A stretch of DNA of 64,000 nucleotides from positions 5,561,501 to 5,625,500 of the forward strand of contig NZ_CP062229.1 of the NCBI RefSeq assembly GCF_024707545.1, given 5' to 3'. Below the pieces are notes generated by a model, which did no database searches, was not told the origin of the DNA, and saw only the letters and a program-made list of their open reading frames with translations. Position 1 is the first letter of the stretch. The number at the start of each line of letters is the position of its first letter. Origin of the DNA: Mesorhizobium onobrychidis. Lineage in GTDB: Bacteria > Pseudomonadota > Alphaproteobacteria > Rhizobiales > Rhizobiaceae. Both the position numbers and the translations under genes were made by a program. This document shows positions 63,256 through 64,000 of the stretch, piece by piece.

Positions 63256-63675
63256 AACCAAGCTGGCTTCTCGGGGAAGGGACAATGTCTTGATCGACTG
63301 CCCGCTCGCGCGCCTCAACCAGCTGCCGCCGCACATCGACAATAAGTAACGTGGAGCACGCGAAAAATCCGCAAGCTGCGGGTCTGCCCTTAAAGCATTG
63401 CCTCCAATACTTTTTTGAACGGGTCCGGTTCCGATCCGATTTCGCGCAAACGCGGTGAGGCAGAAGTATTGGTACAAGATATACCACAAAATAATCACTC
63501 CGCTGTGCCCGGGGTAACAGCGGCAGTTCTCTGAGACGTTTACATCCAACAAGTTAGATCTGATCACTGGAAGCCGTTGGAATAACCCTCCTTACGGACT
63601 GCAAGTGCCATGGCCCAAGAAGGAAGGGCACACTTAGGATTCGGGGTTCATCTCCATACGGCATGCACCCACCGG
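63256..63675 (+). repeat. EPS-locus intergenic repeat, copy C
   Basis: The longest copy. Its left end (63256-63380) matches copy B and keeps the remnant 5' codons of an MBOAT-type gene. The core (63385-63600) matches A and B, and the right end (63600-63675) matches copy A through the glycosylphosphotransferase start, where ATG has become ATA followed by the same RHAPT codons. Confidence 0.85.
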
Positions 63676-63791
63676 GGGCGTGGCATGTCACTCCAATGCA
63701 GTAGCACCGATATCGGGACACATGGACCAAAAGCGCGGCTGGGCGTGGGAACGCACCCAACGGATAAATTCAGCGCGATCGGTGCGGCGAT

Positions 63792-64000
63792 ATGAAAGTA
63801 CAGGATGCGGAAGGCAAGATTGACGTGGGGCGTCGACTGCGTATCGCTCATGTCATCACCCGTCTCATCAATGGCGGTGCTGATGAGAATACTGTCCATT
63901 CCTGCAATTGGGCCGCGCAAGGGGGGCATGATGTTGCCCTGCTACATGGCGAGACGGTCCTGCCGGAAATCATAGCTAAAGTGGACCCGCGGGTGGAACT
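63792..64000 (+). CDS. glycosyltransferase N-terminus, cut by the window end
   Basis: 69 codons from MKVQDAEGKIDVG, with LRIAHVITRLINGGADENT and then WAAQGGHDVALLHGE, the typical first strand and loop of the acceptor domain in family 4 glycosyltransferases (GGADENT is common in EPS examples). The gene is open to the window edge. It lies just downstream of repeat copy C and would be driven from it. Confidence 0.82.
   Translation, partial: MKVQDAEGKIDVGRRLRIAHVITRLINGGADENTVHSCNWAAQGGHDVALLHGETVLPEIIAKVDPRVE

Noticed and set aside
1..64000. CRISPR arrays, tRNA or rRNA genes, complete insertion sequences
   Set aside because: I looked for regular short repeats with spacers, cloverleaf-type segments and transposase motifs and saw none that held up.

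Overview
The window looks like a chromosomal or chromid segment of a rhizobium, most likely Mesorhizobium or a close relative. The basis is the high-GC alphaproteobacterial coding, a rhizobial-order (Rhc/Nol) type III secretion cluster, PrsDE-type type I secretion with an ExsH-like glycanase, and an exopolysaccharide (EPS) locus. The genus is inferred from gene content, not from a marker gene.

Layout: (1) 0-1.3 kb: an alpha/beta hydrolase and a small unknown gene. (2) 1.4-10.6 kb: two complete but diverged PrsD/PrsE-type ABC-exporter/adaptor pairs, an ExsH-like GH16 glycanase with RTX repeats, and a DUF1445 putative hydro-lyase gene whose last ~200 bp is repeated on the far side of the second exporter pair. 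(3) 10.8-41.6 kb: a type III secretion system (T3SS) in two arms. The left arm (minus strand) runs rhcC1(nolW)-sctI-sctJ-sctK-sctL-sctN-sctO-sctQ-sctR-sctS-sctT in classical rhizobial order. The right arm (plus strand) has a small needle-like gene, sctD, an unknown gene, a TPR gene, sctV, a CpaC-type secretin, a CpaD-like lipoprotein and sctU, with a TadD-like TPR lipoprotein gene divergent from sctU. Between the arms lie an L,D-transpeptidase, a LysR regulator, an 11.5-kb gene for a 3,829-residue LysM/SH3b/HExxH protein, and a MurR/RpiR-type regulator. The T3SS is unusual in three ways: its outer-membrane parts resemble Tad-pilus CpaC/CpaD/TadD, its SctU lacks the NPTH autocleavage motif, and sctU sits far from sctR-S-T.

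(4) 41.6-50.9 kb: secreted SGNH hydrolases (one a type I substrate with a ~490-bp internal duplication), an HTTM-like membrane protein, a Vgb-like propeller, and broken genes (GMC oxidoreductase, DoxX-like protein, relaxase). (5) 51-64 kb: an EPS/surface-polysaccharide region with a Crp/Fnr regulator, a polyprenyl glycosylphosphotransferase, decayed glycosyltransferase, pyruvyl-transferase and nitroreductase genes, and a four-gene translationally coupled operon: MBOAT-SGNH fusion, carrier protein, adenylation enzyme, acyl-CoA-dehydrogenase-like flavoprotein. The adenylation pocket reads D-L-L-Y-L-A-L-V-C-K, which I recall as the code of free-standing L-prolyl adenylases. The operon therefore looks like a Dlt-style pathway that would oxidise carrier-bound proline to a pyrrolyl group and transfer it to a cell-surface acceptor. 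The roughly 300-bp crp/EPS intergenic region occurs three times here, each copy ahead of an EPS-type gene or its remnant.

The two most novel-looking systems are the hybrid T3SS/Tad secretion machine with its giant cell-wall-type protein, and the prolyl/pyrrolyl surface-acylation operon.
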